Of a stretch of 64,000 nt of DNA, positions 53,912 to 63,097 are shown one piece after another. This DNA comes from Paraburkholderia azotifigens. Its GTDB lineage: Bacteria; Pseudomonadota; Gammaproteobacteria; Burkholderiales; Burkholderiaceae. A program made the position numbers and the translations under genes. The DNA lies in the NCBI RefSeq assembly GCF_007995085.1, contig NZ_VOQS01000003.1, forward strand, positions 186,001-250,000. Direction: 5' to 3'. Position 1 is the stretch's first letter. Each line of letters starts with the position of its first letter. The notes under the pieces were generated by a model. That model was not told the origin of the DNA, made no database searches, and saw only the letters and a list, made by a program, of their open reading frames with translations.

Positions 53912-54118
53912 TCAGGATCGCATCGAGCCGCTGCCAGCGCCTAGCCATTTCCTCGCGTGCCTGATCCATTGCTTCGGCTTTCTGTATGGGATCTCCACGG
54001 CGTCTCGCTCTTCAAATTCCGCGGCAACCGGCATGCCATCATCCGTCGCACGCTGCATGGCTTCTCTGCGTCTTTTGCTTTCTGCCAGCTCTTCCGCATT
54101 GACCTGGTCATCGTTCAT
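53912..54118 (-). CDS. Hypothetical small protein, possibly frameshifted
   Basis: 68 residues from an ATG with AGGAGTG upstream, beginning MNDDQVNAEELAESKRRREAM. Near 53995 a +1 frame change would continue as DPIQKAEAMDQAREEMARRW, a more natural helical sequence than the present C-terminus, so a single-base indel is suspected. Function unknown. Confidence 0.4.
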   Translation of the reverse strand: MNDDQVNAEELAESKRRREAMQRATDDGMPVAAEFEERDAVEIPYRKPKQWIRHARKWLGAGSGSMRS

Positions 54119-54220
54119 AATCCACTCCTGTGAGACATACTGGTTCGCCGACAGGCGGTTGGCGCCGCCCTGATAGCCGGGACGGCGCGACACATCGTAA
54201 CGGTGTTCGTGGCGCACGCG

Positions 54221-54670
54221 TCATCCGTCCACGAAGACCCGTTGGGAAACAGGCATGCTGGACAACTGTCCTTCATACCGGCTCGCAAGTTCGTGTACGA
54301 CAGCCAGCGTGATCAACGCAGAGCGTGTGATGTGACGTTCTCTTGCTGCCAGATCGACTTGCTGCAGCAGACTTTCGAGCAGACTGAACTGGATGCCCAC
54401 GGCCTGCGAGGTAACCCGCGCGAGATTGATGTCGACAAACATCCAGATTCCCTCTCCATCGTCCATGTCAAGCACATGCAATTCCGATGTACTGCAGGTG
54501 GGAGCGGGTATGAGTTGCTCGCTGCGGTCATAGGCCAATTCGACAGCCTCCTGCGCGTCGCTCTTCAGTTCATCCATCGAATTGCCGTGCGCAGCGGCAC
54601 GGGGGAAATTGGGAAAACTGGCGCGAAAGCCAGTGTCGCCATCGCGGTGCACATAAAGCGGATATTGCAT
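54221..54670 (-). CDS. HicB-like antitoxin family protein
   Basis: 149 residues from an ATG with GGAGGGGAGCAG upstream. The N-terminal half (MQYPLYVHRDGDTGFRASFP onward, with DAQEAVELAYDRSE) is the HicB/DUF1902 fold, and the C-terminal part carries a ribbon-helix-helix-like region, ERHITRSALITLAVVHELA. No HicA mRNA interferase gene is adjacent, so it looks like an orphan regulator rather than a complete toxin-antitoxin pair. Confidence 0.75.
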   Translation of the reverse strand: MQYPLYVHRDGDTGFRASFPNFPRAAAHGNSMDELKSDAQEAVELAYDRSEQLIPAPTCSTSELHVLDMDDGEGIWMFVDINLARVTSQAVGIQFSLLESLLQQVDLAARERHITRSALITLAVVHELASRYEGQLSSMPVSQRVFVDG

Positions 54671-54709
54671 GTCCTGCTCCCCTCCGACGGAGGACCGACT
54701 GGCATTCAG

Positions 54710-54982
54710 TCAGAGTCCGCTCGCCTGAACGTTGCCGTCGACGCTGTCCTTGCCGTATTGCATCGCGAGGTCGATGGCATCACCCGCGGTGGTGGGACTT
54801 GTTGTAGTGAACAACGTCGCATAGCGCCGGGCCTTGGCCTCGCCTGGCTGAATGGTGTCGATGCGCACGACAGACGAAAACCGCCGCGGACCTTTGGCAT
54901 ACGGGTCACGATGCAGCGGAAACTCCTGATGAGAGTACGCGCGTAACTCGTACCCTCTGTATTCGATGGTGGGAATGGTCAT
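54710..54982 (-). CDS. Small YRGY-type protein
   Basis: 90 residues beginning MTIPTIEYRGYELRAYSHQ, the third member in this window of a small YRGF/Y-opening set (others at 26078 and 36033). It lies 39 bp upstream of the HicB-like gene on the same strand, likely one transcript. Contains a helical AGDAIDLAMQYGKD. Function unknown. Confidence 0.65.
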   Translation of the reverse strand: MTIPTIEYRGYELRAYSHQEFPLHRDPYAKGPRRFSSVVRIDTIQPGEAKARRYATLFTTTSPTTAGDAIDLAMQYGKDSVDGNVQASGL

Positions 54983-56141
54983 GACGACGCGCTCCGTAAA
55001 TGGTGCTGACCGTCATTGAACTGTGCCTATCCGGATGCGAAAAAAGGGCGGCCAGAGGTACATCTGGATCACTTCACAATGCGCCTGATGATGCCGCAAA
55101 GCAATCTAAATCGTGCGGATTTAAAAATGGAGGCCAGCGTCTTGCCGGCCTCCTCATCGGACGGCGAGTCCGTCCAACGACCTGCTCGTGCAGGACGTAG
55201 TTTTCGTGCTTGCGCGTGAGTTGGGCATCGCCATTACCTACGCGATGTCCGATCCAGCGATACCCGGCGCGAGTGCCGGCTGCGCGCGTGGTGGTGCAGC
55301 GTCATCCCCTCAGACCGCATCAGCGCGCCTCCGATTGCGGACTACATCGCAGTCGGCGGTACAAGCACGATTGCGTAGCGACATATCGCCAAGCTTTGGT
55401 TCGAGCACGCGACGCAGCTCTGTGCACACCCGACAAGCGGATGGAACAGCCGACGCCGGTTTTCGCGAATCGAATCGTCCAACAGCGCAATGGCATTGCA
55501 ACGACTCTCTCCGCTACGATCGCGGCGGAAAAATATAGGGCGGTCCGGTGATGACCATGGGGACCACTCCTTGCTTGTCGAGTGGCCCGAATGAGCAATC
55601 GGCTGAGTGCGTTGTGGGAGACTGTCCTGGGCACCTTTCCTTGTGGAAGATACGAAGCGTCTGTAGCATGATGCGCGGGCCTGTGTCGAACGTCGGTACG
55701 GTGCCGTACGGGCTTGCGTCCGCGTCGACGTGCGATCGACGCACGGGGGGCGGCCAGCGCAGCCCCCGGAGCTGGGAGCGCATTCACGCCCCCTGCCTGT
55801 CATCGCCGCACAGCGCGCATCCGACTGGACCTGATGCCGCAACTGACATCCGAGCCGGTATGCGATGCCAGGCCTACCTGTCGTGCGCGTATGAATTCAC
55901 GCCTTCAATTCGCAGCATAGACCGACGGCCTCCTGATTCTCCCGTGCAAGAGCACGATCAACAGGCATTCTCAGTTTTTTCGCGGTTCTATTCGCCCTTT
56001 ATGCCCGTAAATCGCCGGAACACGGCATGATGTCGCGCTGACGCACCCGAACTATAATTTGAGCCGGGCTCTCCCGTCGCTGTGGAGAGCGCTGCTGCGA
56101 CCTCGTCACCCGGTTTTCATCAGCACGTTGACGAGCGGTAC
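54983..56141. other. Rearranged spacer with upstream region of a second crp copy
   Basis: No gene is supported over about 1.15 kb. From about 55660 the sequence is similar to the region before the Crp-like gene at 49099: GTACGG-TG-CCGTAC at 55696, TATAAT at 56053 and GACGAGCGGTACATGGCAAA at the start codon. The rest holds only short frames. Confidence 0.5.
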
Positions 56142-56149
56142 ATGGCAAA
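56142..56149 (+). pseudogene. Second crp-like gene, 5' tip, disrupted by IS21
   Basis: ATGGCAAA is identical to the start of the Crp-like gene at 49099 and is cut by the IS21 element. The reading resumes after the element at 58713 as GCAAACGTGGATCC, matching the intact copy. The 5 bases GCAAA are present on both sides as target duplication. Confidence 0.8.
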
Positions 56150-56317
56150 TGCGTATTTCGGACGAACGTGACCGGCCGTTTCGGGATGGTGACCGGCGAT
56201 TTCGGCAACGTGACCGATCATTTCGGAAACGTGACCGAGCGGACCGGAAGGCGGGATTGGCGTTGCGCATGACATCAACCACGCGGGCTATGCTCGCCGG
56301 CTTTGGCCGGAGAGACG

Positions 56318-57841
56318 ATGCCCGCGCACCGGATGAACATGCGCATGATCAAGGACGTTTTACGACTTAAATTCGACGGCGGCTTCTCGCACGATCGGAT
56401 CGCCGCATCACTGGGCATATCCAAGGGCGTGGTCACGAAGTACATCGGACTAGCCAGTGCCGCCGGGCTGGACTGGGCAAGCGCCTGCGATATGGATGAA
56501 GGCGAACTCGAGCGGCGGCTGCTCGGCAAGCCCACGGGGCCAGCAGCCTATGCCCAGCCCGACTATGGACGCATCCATCAGGAGCTGCGTCGCAAGGGCA
56601 TGACGCTGACGTTGCTATGGGAGGAATACCAGGCTGAGTTCGCGGACCGGCAGACCTACCGCTATACGCAGTTCTGTGGGCACTACAAGGCGTTCACAAA
56701 ACGCCTGAAGCGCTCGATGCGTCAGATTCATCGCGCCGGCGAGAAGCTGTTTGTCGACTTCGCCGGCCCCACGTTGCCACTGACGACTGGACGCCGCGCG
56801 CACATCTTCGTAGCGGCTATGGGCGCATCGAGTTACACGTTCGCATGTGCGACGCCGGCCGAGACAATGGAGGACTGGCTGGGCGGGATCGCTCGCGCGC
56901 TGACCTTCTATGGTGGTGTGCCGCAGTTGATCGTCCCGGATAACCCGCGTGCGATGATTGCCGATCCCGATCGCTATGAACCTCGCGCCGGCGACACTGT
57001 GCTGGACTTCGCGCGTCACTACGGCACATCATTCCTTCCTGCGCGCGTATATCGTCCGCAGGACAAACCGAAGGTAGAGGTTGCGGTCCAGGTGGTCGAA
57101 CGCTGGATCATGGCGCGCCTGCGTCATCACCGGTTTGACTCGGTCCACTCGGTCAATGAGGCCATCTGCCCGCTGCTCAGGAACCTGAATGAGAGGCCAT
57201 TCCAGAAGCTGCCGGGATGTCGTGCCAGCGCGTTCGCCCAGCTGGACGCGCCGGCACTGCAGCCGCTGCCGGCACAGCCCTATGAGCTCGCGCGCTTCAA
57301 GACCGTGACGGTTCACATTGACTATCACGTCGAGATCAACAAACACCGCTACAGCGTGCCGCACGCGCTGGTCGGCCTCAAGCTCGATGCGCGTATCACG
57401 GCGGGCACTGTCGAACTGCTACATCGCGGTCGCCGCGTCGCCAGCCACGCACGTAACGATCGCGCAGGCAGCTATACCACTGTTGTCGAGCACATGCCTG
57501 CGGCACACCGCGCTCATCTGGAATGGACGCCGCAGCGGCTGATTCATTGGGGACAGCAGATCGGCGCGGCAACCGGCGCGCTCGTCACCCGGCTGCTGCA
57601 GGAGCAACGCCATCCGGAACACGGCTATCGGGCGTGCCTTGGATTGCTGTCGCTCTCACGTCGCTATGGCCGTGACCGTCTCGAAGCCGCCTGCGCGCTG
57701 GCGCTGGAACTGGGCGTACACCGTTACCGCCACGTGCGCGACATCCTGGTCAACAACCGCGACCGGGCGGCGGTGGTAACGCCTGCCGACTGGACCAGCC
57801 CGAGCCACGCGCATGTACGCGGCCCCAGCTACTACCAATAA
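56318..57841 (+). CDS. istA: IS21-family transposase IstA
   Basis: 507 residues from an ATG with GGAGAG just upstream. N-terminal HTH (FDGGFSHDRIAASLGISKGVV), DDE integrase core (Asp in KLFVDFAGPTL, Asp in LIVPDNPRAMI, Glu in KPKVEVAVQVVERW) and a C-terminal beta-domain. Intact, with istB 11 bp downstream. Confidence 0.94.
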   Translation: MPAHRMNMRMIKDVLRLKFDGGFSHDRIAASLGISKGVVTKYIGLASAAGLDWASACDMDEGELERRLLGKPTGPAAYAQPDYGRIHQELRRKGMTLTLLWEEYQAEFADRQTYRYTQFCGHYKAFTKRLKRSMRQIHRAGEKLFVDFAGPTLPLTTGRRAHIFVAAMGASSYTFACATPAETMEDWLGGIARALTFYGGVPQLIVPDNPRAMIADPDRYEPRAGDTVLDFARHYGTSFLPARVYRPQDKPKVEVAVQVVERWIMARLRHHRFDSVHSVNEAICPLLRNLNERPFQKLPGCRASAFAQLDAPALQPLPAQPYELARFKTVTVHIDYHVEINKHRYSVPHALVGLKLDARITAGTVELLHRGRRVASHARNDRAGSYTTVVEHMPAAHRAHLEWTPQRLIHWGQQIGAATGALVTRLLQEQRHPEHGYRACLGLLSLSRRYGRDRLEAACALALELGVHRYRHVRDILVNNRDRAAVVTPADWTSPSHAHVRGPSYYQ

Positions 57842-57852
57842 AGAAGACCACC

Positions 57853-58620
57853 ATGATGATGCAACAGACACTGACGCAATTGCGCACCCTGAAGCTGGAC
57901 GGCTTCGCTGACGGCCTGGAAGAACAATTGACGCAGCCCGGTGCGGCCAGCCTGAGCTTCGAGGAACGCCTGTCACTGCTGGTCGACCGGGAAGCCAGCT
58001 GGCGTGATGATCGCCGTCGTACCCGATTGCTCAAGCAGGCGCGCCTCAAATATCCGCAGGCCGCTATTGAGGATCTCGACACGCGCGCTGGCCGTGGCGT
58101 CGATCCGCGCTCGCTCACGAGCCTCGCACTCGGTGACTGGGTGCAAGCGGGCTACAGCCTGCTCATAAGCGGCCCAACTGGCGCGGGGAAATCGTGGCTC
58201 GCTTGCGCCCTGGCCCAATACGCTTGCCGGCGCGGGCATTCAGCCTTGTATCTGCGCGTGCCGCGACTTGGCGAGGAGCTTCGCGTTCTGCACGGCAACG
58301 GCGGCTTCACAAAATGGCTGCTGCAGGTTGCCCGCGTCGACGTGCTTCTACTGGACGATTGGGGAATGGCGCCCCTCGATGCGATGGTTCGAAACGATCT
58401 GCTCGAGATGATCGATGACCGCTCGGCGGGAAAGGCGACCATCGTCACCAGCCAGTTACCGATTGAGCACTGGCATGGATGGATCGGCGACGAGACTATC
58501 GCCGACGCAATGCTCGACCGCCTCATGCAGCGTCATCATCGGATCACGCTTACCGGTGAATCCCTCAGAAAGGCATCCCCAAAACCCAACGTCCTGGAGC
58601 CCGAACTCGACCAGAACTAA
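57853..58620 (+). CDS. istB: IS21 helper ATPase IstB
   Basis: 255 residues, an AAA+ DnaC-like ATPase: Walker A ISGPTGAGKSWLACAL, Walker B VDVLLLDDWGMAPL and sensor-like VTSQLPIEHWHGW. It assembles target DNA for IstA. It lacks frameshifts, so the element looks functional. Confidence 0.95.
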   Translation: MMMQQTLTQLRTLKLDGFADGLEEQLTQPGAASLSFEERLSLLVDREASWRDDRRRTRLLKQARLKYPQAAIEDLDTRAGRGVDPRSLTSLALGDWVQAGYSLLISGPTGAGKSWLACALAQYACRRGHSALYLRVPRLGEELRVLHGNGGFTKWLLQVARVDVLLLDDWGMAPLDAMVRNDLLEMIDDRSAGKATIVTSQLPIEHWHGWIGDETIADAMLDRLMQRHHRITLTGESLRKASPKPNVLEPELDQN

Positions 58621-58712
58621 CAAGGAAATCTACAATCAACACCGCGCAATGCCAAACCCCGCCGAATCGGTCACGTTCCCGAAATCGGCGGTCACGTTCG
58701 CCGAAATACGCA

Positions 58713-59344
58713 GCAAACGTGGATCCCGCAAGGAAAAATCTTCTGCTCTCGGTTCTGCCGAACACGCTTACCAACATGGAACTGGTCGCGTCGACGGACG
58801 ACCATGATGCGGCTGCTCACCCGCGTTTCTTGAGACGAGCCTTCGCGTTACGCTAAGAAGTCTGGGTCTTGCCGATCACTTTCACCACGCGGCCTTTCAG
58901 CGTAACTGCCCGATTGCCCATGACTCTGCCACTGGATGGTCAATTGCGACCTGATATGGGGAAGCGTGGGAAGCATGTTGATCGGAGCGATGCTTGGCAC
59001 CATCGTAGGCAGACTTGTTGTATATCTGCGGACACGGAATTCCCTGGCTGTTGGGTTTGGTGAGTGGAGTTCCTGCCACTAGGTGGAATCGCCATCTGTG
59101 TTTGCTGGCATGCGGTGACAATCGATGCACTGTTGCGTCGGCATGCCTCGCGAGCAGTCGTCCGTTACCGTACAGATCGCCGGGACAAACCATGAGACTG
59201 TAGGAGTCAACCTGCCACCAGCGGTTTTCTGACCGGCCCTCACGAGAGCAGGTAGATTCGGGAAGCCGACGCACGCAAGGACAGGCTGCCTTGTGGCTAT
59301 CAATTGCCGCTGCACCTTCAGGTCAAGTGCAGTTTACGTGTTGA
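58713..59344 (+). pseudogene. Remnant of the disrupted crp copy (5' codons) and non-coding flank
   Basis: About 48 bp (58713-58762, GCAAACGTGGATCCCGCAAGG onward) match the crp-like gene after its start codon; similarity ends at GTTCTGCC. A further ~60-bp stretch similar to the same gene (around codons 28-47) is at 60254-60312. The remaining sequence up to 59344 has no supported gene. Confidence 0.6.
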
Positions 59345-60205
59345 GTGAAGATGCTACTTCGTCCGACATTCCTTCGACTTTCCGCTGGCGCGGGCTCTGT
59401 CTATCGGACGGATTCGACCATGGCATGCATCGAAGGTCCGGCCGCCCCCGCTACCATCTTTCCTTCCGGCAGGCCACCGCCGGTCTTCAGGGGGCGGAAG
59501 GCCCCCGACGTGATGGACGAAATACTCACGATGATCGCACATGAATTGCTCGGTCCGTTGTCGCCACTGCGACTCGCCGCACACTCTATTCGCCGGGCGT
59601 CGCCCGACCAACCTGACGTCATCCGGGTGATCGAGACCGTGGAACGGCAGATCGATGCAGTTTCGCTGCTGGCTGAAGACCTGATGGATACCCAAGTTGA
59701 CCACGGCGTGCTTCGCTTGGTCAAGCACGAAGTCGGTTTGATGGATTTTCTCGCCGATCCCCTCGACGCGGCAGCGTTGGCGACCGCTGCGCGCAACCAG
59801 TCCTTGACTGTCGTAATTGCGGACTGGACTTTGCGCATCGATTGCGATCCCATCCGTCTCACGCAGGCTGTCAACAACCTCCTGCACAACGCAGTGAAAT
59901 ACACTCCACCAGGCGGTCATGTTCGCGTCACCGCGCAGCCGGAAGGCCACGATCTCGTCCTGTCCGTCAGCGACGACGGGCGCGGTATATCCGCAATATT
60001 GCTGCCGCACATTTTCGACATCTTCGCTCAATTCACCCCGACGATAGCAGCCAGTGCCGACGATCTGGGAATCGGGCTCGCCGTCGTGAGGGCGATCGTA
60101 GAGGCGCACGGCGGTGCGGTTCTGGCCCGCAGCGCGGGAATCGGCGCCGGCAGCGAATTTACGGTCTGGCTACCCATGGACAAACCGCTATGCCACACTA
60201 ACTAA
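59345..60205 (+). CDS. Soluble sensor histidine kinase
   Basis: 286 residues on the longest reading (GTG at 59345; ATG codons at 59351 and further in are alternatives). HisKA: His66 in ILTMIAHELLGPLSPLRLA. ATPase: N-box AVNNLLHNAVKYTPPG, G1-box VSDDGRGIS, G2-box DLGIGLAVVRAIVEAHGG. No sensor or membrane domain precedes the HisKA, so input must come from partners or from a lost N-terminus. It lies between two fragments of the broken crp copy, in the rearranged area. Confidence 0.85.
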   Translation: MKMLLRPTFLRLSAGAGSVYRTDSTMACIEGPAAPATIFPSGRPPPVFRGRKAPDVMDEILTMIAHELLGPLSPLRLAAHSIRRASPDQPDVIRVIETVERQIDAVSLLAEDLMDTQVDHGVLRLVKHEVGLMDFLADPLDAAALATAARNQSLTVVIADWTLRIDCDPIRLTQAVNNLLHNAVKYTPPGGHVRVTAQPEGHDLVLSVSDDGRGISAILLPHIFDIFAQFTPTIAASADDLGIGLAVVRAIVEAHGGAVLARSAGIGAGSEFTVWLPMDKPLCHTN

Positions 60206-60253
60206 CTGCGCATGACAGCATCTGCCGTAGACCGATCGGGGCCTTCTTGCACC

Positions 60254-60312
60254 GCATCTGGGTGCATGTCGATATGCCCTTGAGAACGGTCGTTTATGGA
60301 TCAGGTCATATC
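60254..60312 (+). pseudogene. Second fragment of the degenerate crp copy
   Basis: CATCTGGGTGCATGTCGATATGCCCTTG and following bases align with the crp-like gene at about 49178-49235 (CATCTGGTGCGCGTCGATATGCCC) with one indel. No open frame is maintained. It shows that the broken copy originally extended across this area. Confidence 0.55.
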
Positions 60313-60391
60313 GACGCGAGCTGCACTATCTGCGCCCATGTACACATCAGTAGGAAAGCGCACAGCGATGCTCGTGGCGATAGTCCATCAT

Positions 60392-60655
60392 TCAAGAGAT
60401 TGTGTACCTGTTCTGGGGGCCACCGTTATAAAGGGTTCTGGCGAGTCCCAGAATTTGATCCCGGTTGTGGTCGAAGGTTGCGAGCAACGAGGACTCGCAG
60501 GAATCCGCGCCTGGGTTTAGCTTCGTCAGCATCGAGTCATCGACCAGAAAGGCTATCTCGCGAGCGTTGTCGTAGCCCCAAAAGCACACACAGCGCCTCG
60601 AAGCGTCGTACATGCGACTGGGATTAGGAAAGTTGAGCACCTCTGCCTTTTTCAT
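60392..60655 (-). CDS. DUF1488 family protein
   Basis: 87 residues with the DUF1488 pattern: FPNPSRMYDASRRCVCFWGYDNAREIAFLVDDSML. Small soluble proteins of this family have unknown function. Its ATG directly follows the stop of the gene at 60656 (TAGATG), so the two are co-translated. Confidence 0.8.
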   Translation of the reverse strand: MKKAEVLNFPNPSRMYDASRRCVCFWGYDNAREIAFLVDDSMLTKLNPGADSCESSLLATFDHNRDQILGLARTLYNGGPQNRYTIS

Positions 60656-60841
60656 CTATTCACGAAGAGAAGGATATCGCCACTTGCTTGCGTTGACGTT
60701 GATGTGAGCGTCCATGTCGAGCCGCTTCTGGGCACGCTCGTTTTCCGCCCGCTCCCGCGCAGCGACACGCGCCTTCTGCTCGATGACGTAGGCGCCTTGT
60801 CCTGTAGGCGAACTTGAATACGCTTTGATTTGCATTGGCAT
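60656..60841 (-). CDS. Hypothetical small protein upstream of DUF1488
   Basis: 61 residues from an ATG at 60841 with GGAGCC upstream. Basic/acidic helical middle (EQKARVAARERAENERAQKR). Coupled to the DUF1488 gene with no gap. No family recognised. Confidence 0.5.
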   Translation of the reverse strand: MPMQIKAYSSSPTGQGAYVIEQKARVAARERAENERAQKRLDMDAHINVNASKWRYPSLRE

Positions 60842-61086
60842 GCTGGCTCCGCTAACAAACTGAGATTATTAGAGCGGAGCGGCGACCGAGCGTCATCGTC
60901 AACACCTCGGCGGCATGACCGACTGCCGGAGCTTGCCGACACACGGTCTCTCCCCCCACGGCCCTGCGCAGCATGGGCTGCGCAGTGCCCGCAGATCACG
61001 CTATATCGCCAGGTTGATGACAAGTACCATTCAAGTACCGGATGTGACGCGATGAATCCTGCGTGCGACCGCGGCCCGCCCGAGAC

Positions 61087-61404
61087 CTACTGTCCTGGCG
61101 CCTTCATTCCCTCGGCTTCCAGAGAAGCATTCCGCTCCTCGCTGGCCTCGATGGGTTCCATTGCCTCGTCGACAGTGGCTGTCGCTCGTTCCGTGGCCGA
61201 CGTGGCCGCGTTGACAATTGCGCCGCATTCTCCGTCTTCGTCGCCCGGGGGGCGCAGCATGTCGTCGAGCATGGCCTCCAGCTCCGGTGTGTCCCATGGC
61301 GCGCCGCGCTGTCTTCTCTGCTTTATGTAGTGCCTCACTTCCGCATCATGCTCCTGAGTCAACGGAAGACCGCGAAAGGTACTTTGAGGGGTGGCTTCGA
61401 CCAT
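61087..61404 (-). CDS. Hypothetical small hydrophilic protein
   Basis: 105 residues from an ATG with AGGGAGCA upstream. The first 50 residues (RGLPLTQEHDAEVRHYIKQR, then PWDTPELEAMLDDML) look conserved and helical; the tail is acidic and Ala/Glu-rich (ATERATATVDEAMEPIEASE). No domain recognised. Confidence 0.6.
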   Translation of the reverse strand: MVEATPQSTFRGLPLTQEHDAEVRHYIKQRRQRGAPWDTPELEAMLDDMLRPPGDEDGECGAIVNAATSATERATATVDEAMEPIEASEERNASLEAEGMKAPGQ

Positions 61405-62019
61405 GATATTGCTCCCTGCATTTGTGCATATTTCAAGTGTAGTCTCATTGTGTTAAAAGGCGCGACTATCGGTCGGTGCATCGCCACCCATCCAGCTGAT
61501 CCGTGACTGGATCCACATGCCATTGATGCTTGTGTTACCGCCGGGAGGAGCGTCATGCGACGCGATGCACGCGCCTGACGACTTGAGCAGGAACCTTTTT
61601 CTCACGGGGAATGACGTGTGCCGAATCTACCGGCGTCCTTCACCTTCTCTGAAGATGCTCTCCCAGTTCAGCACCGCTTGCACTGGGTATCGACTGACAA
61701 ATTAGGATTCTTAGTGTTTTAAAAGTGGCGTTCGCGGTGCTATCGCGAACACCCTCGTTGGATGGTGCCAACAAGGCTCGCGGCTCGAAGGCCCGACGTA
61801 GCAATCGTGCGATCGGGTGGTACCTTGTCACCGAGCAGGGCCGCGAGAGACGGTGTCCAAAGATACGCCTGAGCGGCTTGCTGAGCGTCGCGCTGATAAA
61901 CAGGCGTACTGTGTGCCGGCAGGATGAAGACGGATCGTAAAAGAACCATACGACGTCATGTGAGGCGCCGTGAAGAAATCGCGACGACGGAGTGCCCGCA
62001 AGTGCGGGCACAGGCTGGC
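61405..62019. other. No supported gene; hairpin at right end
   Basis: About 600 bp without a convincing frame. GTGCCCGC (61992-61999) and GCGGGCAC (62004-62011) form a strong hairpin just after the cold-shock gene on the minus strand; it lacks a U-run, so it is at best a weak terminator. Confidence 0.4.
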
Positions 62020-62223
62020 CTACAGCGGCTTGATATTTGCTGCCTGTAGTCCTTTTGGACCACGTTTCGTTTCGTAGCTAACCTTCTGGTTTTCGGCCAG
62101 GGTCTTGAAACCTTCGCCACTCACTTCGGAGAAGTGCGCGAACAGGTCCTCCCCACCTGTGTCGGGGGTAATGAACCCAAAGCCTTTGCTATCGCTAAAC
62201 CACTTTACAGTACCGGTATCCAT
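62020..62223 (-). CDS. cspA: Cold-shock protein (CspA family)
   Basis: 67 residues starting [21 protein letters not shown], with RNP1 KGFGFI and RNP2-like DLFAHFS motifs of the single OB-fold cold-shock domain. It binds single-stranded nucleic acid as an RNA chaperone. AAGGAA precedes the ATG at 62223 by seven bases; an ATG two codons further upstream is less likely. A typical family length. Confidence 0.95.
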   Translation of the reverse strand: MDTGTVKWFSDSKGFGFITPDTGGEDLFAHFSEVSGEGFKTLAENQKVSYETKRGPKGLQAANIKPL

Positions 62224-62605
62224 AAACATTCCTTGAAAGACAAAGTGTCAGCTCCAATGGTGGAGTGTCCGAAGAGTCAAGGAGTGAGAGGACAACGAAT
62301 ACCGCTGACGCAGCGAGCCATTGATGAGCAGCAATCGACCTTCTTGAGCTTCGCGTCCCACCATACGCTGGTGATGGCAATCAAGCAAGAAGAATGTAAA
62401 TGCGCGGCTCGTCCTGTTCGTCGCGTTCGCGCATGCCAAGCATTGATGGGTATCTTCCACATCTAAAGCGCGCCGTGGGCGACTGGCGCGGTCTGCCTGT
62501 TACCGTACAGGGCTTGTCGAAAATAGATCGCGACGGAAACAGCAAATGCGCACAGAATGGACAACAAGGCGGCCGCTTTCGCGGTCGAAGTAACTGGAGA
62601 ACACC
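62224..62605. other. Divergent upstream region of cspA and a small basic protein gene
   Basis: 380 bp between two divergent starts. No family-like frame. The cspA promoter and leader should lie here on the minus strand; no clear cold box was identified. Confidence 0.4.
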
Positions 62606-62746
62606 ATGGCAAAGGGTCAACAACGCGGCAATCGCGAGGCAAAAAAGCCTAAGCAGCCGAAAAAAGTACCGTCTCCTGCAGCGGATGTGTCCTGGACGAC
62701 AGCCACGAGGACCTCCGCTACCAGCTCACCAGCGAAAAAGAAATAG
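62606..62746 (+). CDS. Small basic Lys/Ala/Pro-rich protein
   Basis: 46 residues from an ATG with CTGGAG upstream. Starts MAKGQQRGNREAKKPKQPKK and ends in KKK, like a small conserved protein that I recall from many Burkholderia and other proteobacteria (MAKGQ-RGNRE-KKPK). Probably disordered and nucleic-acid-binding, but unproven. Confidence 0.6.
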   Translation: MAKGQQRGNREAKKPKQPKKVPSPAADVSWTTATRTSATSSPAKKK

Positions 62747-63067
62747 CCAGCACGTGAGAACGCAGACCGAGATCTGCGTCTTCTGATTCCCTTCTTCCGC
62801 GCGCACCGCCCGTCCAGGTGCCATCCGGGTGGCCAGGGGCCGGCCCATTTCCTCTTTGCTGCCGGATTTGTCGCGCGACACACGCGACGTACCGCACGCG
62901 CGGTGTGCCGGAGTTCGTCATGCCGGCAATCCGTGCTCACAACCACGGGTCATCGTAGCGATGGCGTCCCGCACGCCTTTCAACAGCGTCGCGCGCGGGG
63001 GCGCCGCTTTGCCTCGTCCGTTCGAATTACCTAACCGCAGGAAAAGGGCGTCTGTGAACAAATTGCT
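62747..63067. other. Spacer ending in an ndvB 5' fragment
   Basis: No gene. The right part carries the upstream sequence of the ndvB fragment (GCAGGAAAAGGGCGTCT before GTG), similar to the leader of ndvB itself. Confidence 0.4.
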
Positions 63068-63097
63068 TCAGTACGCCGCGCGATTTCGGCCACGCCT
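63054..63097 (+). pseudogene. 5' fragment of a second ndvB copy
   Basis: GTGAACAAATTGCTTCAGTACG and the next bases to CGCGCGATTTCGGCC match the start of ndvB (GTGAACACGTTCATTCAGTATG, then CGCGCGATTTCG). It encodes VNKLLQYAARFRPR versus VNTFIQYVARFRPA in ndvB. Homology stops where alcohol dehydrogenase sequence begins, at about 63098, marking a recombination junction. Confidence 0.7.

Larger units (their letters stand above)
56150..58712 (+). mobile_element. IS21-family insertion sequence
   Basis: 2563 bp bounded by TGCGTATTTCGG and CCGAAATACGCA, with istA and istB inside, and flanked by a 5-bp direct duplication GCAAA (56145-56149 and 58713-58717). Internal repeats of TTTCGG-x-ACGTGACCG type occur four times at the left (56153-56243) and twice at the right (58666-58707), the multiple transposase-binding sites typical of IS21. 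Confidence 0.93.

Noticed and set aside
54221..54670. Complete HicAB toxin-antitoxin locus
   Set aside because: No HicA-like small basic gene adjoins on either side.
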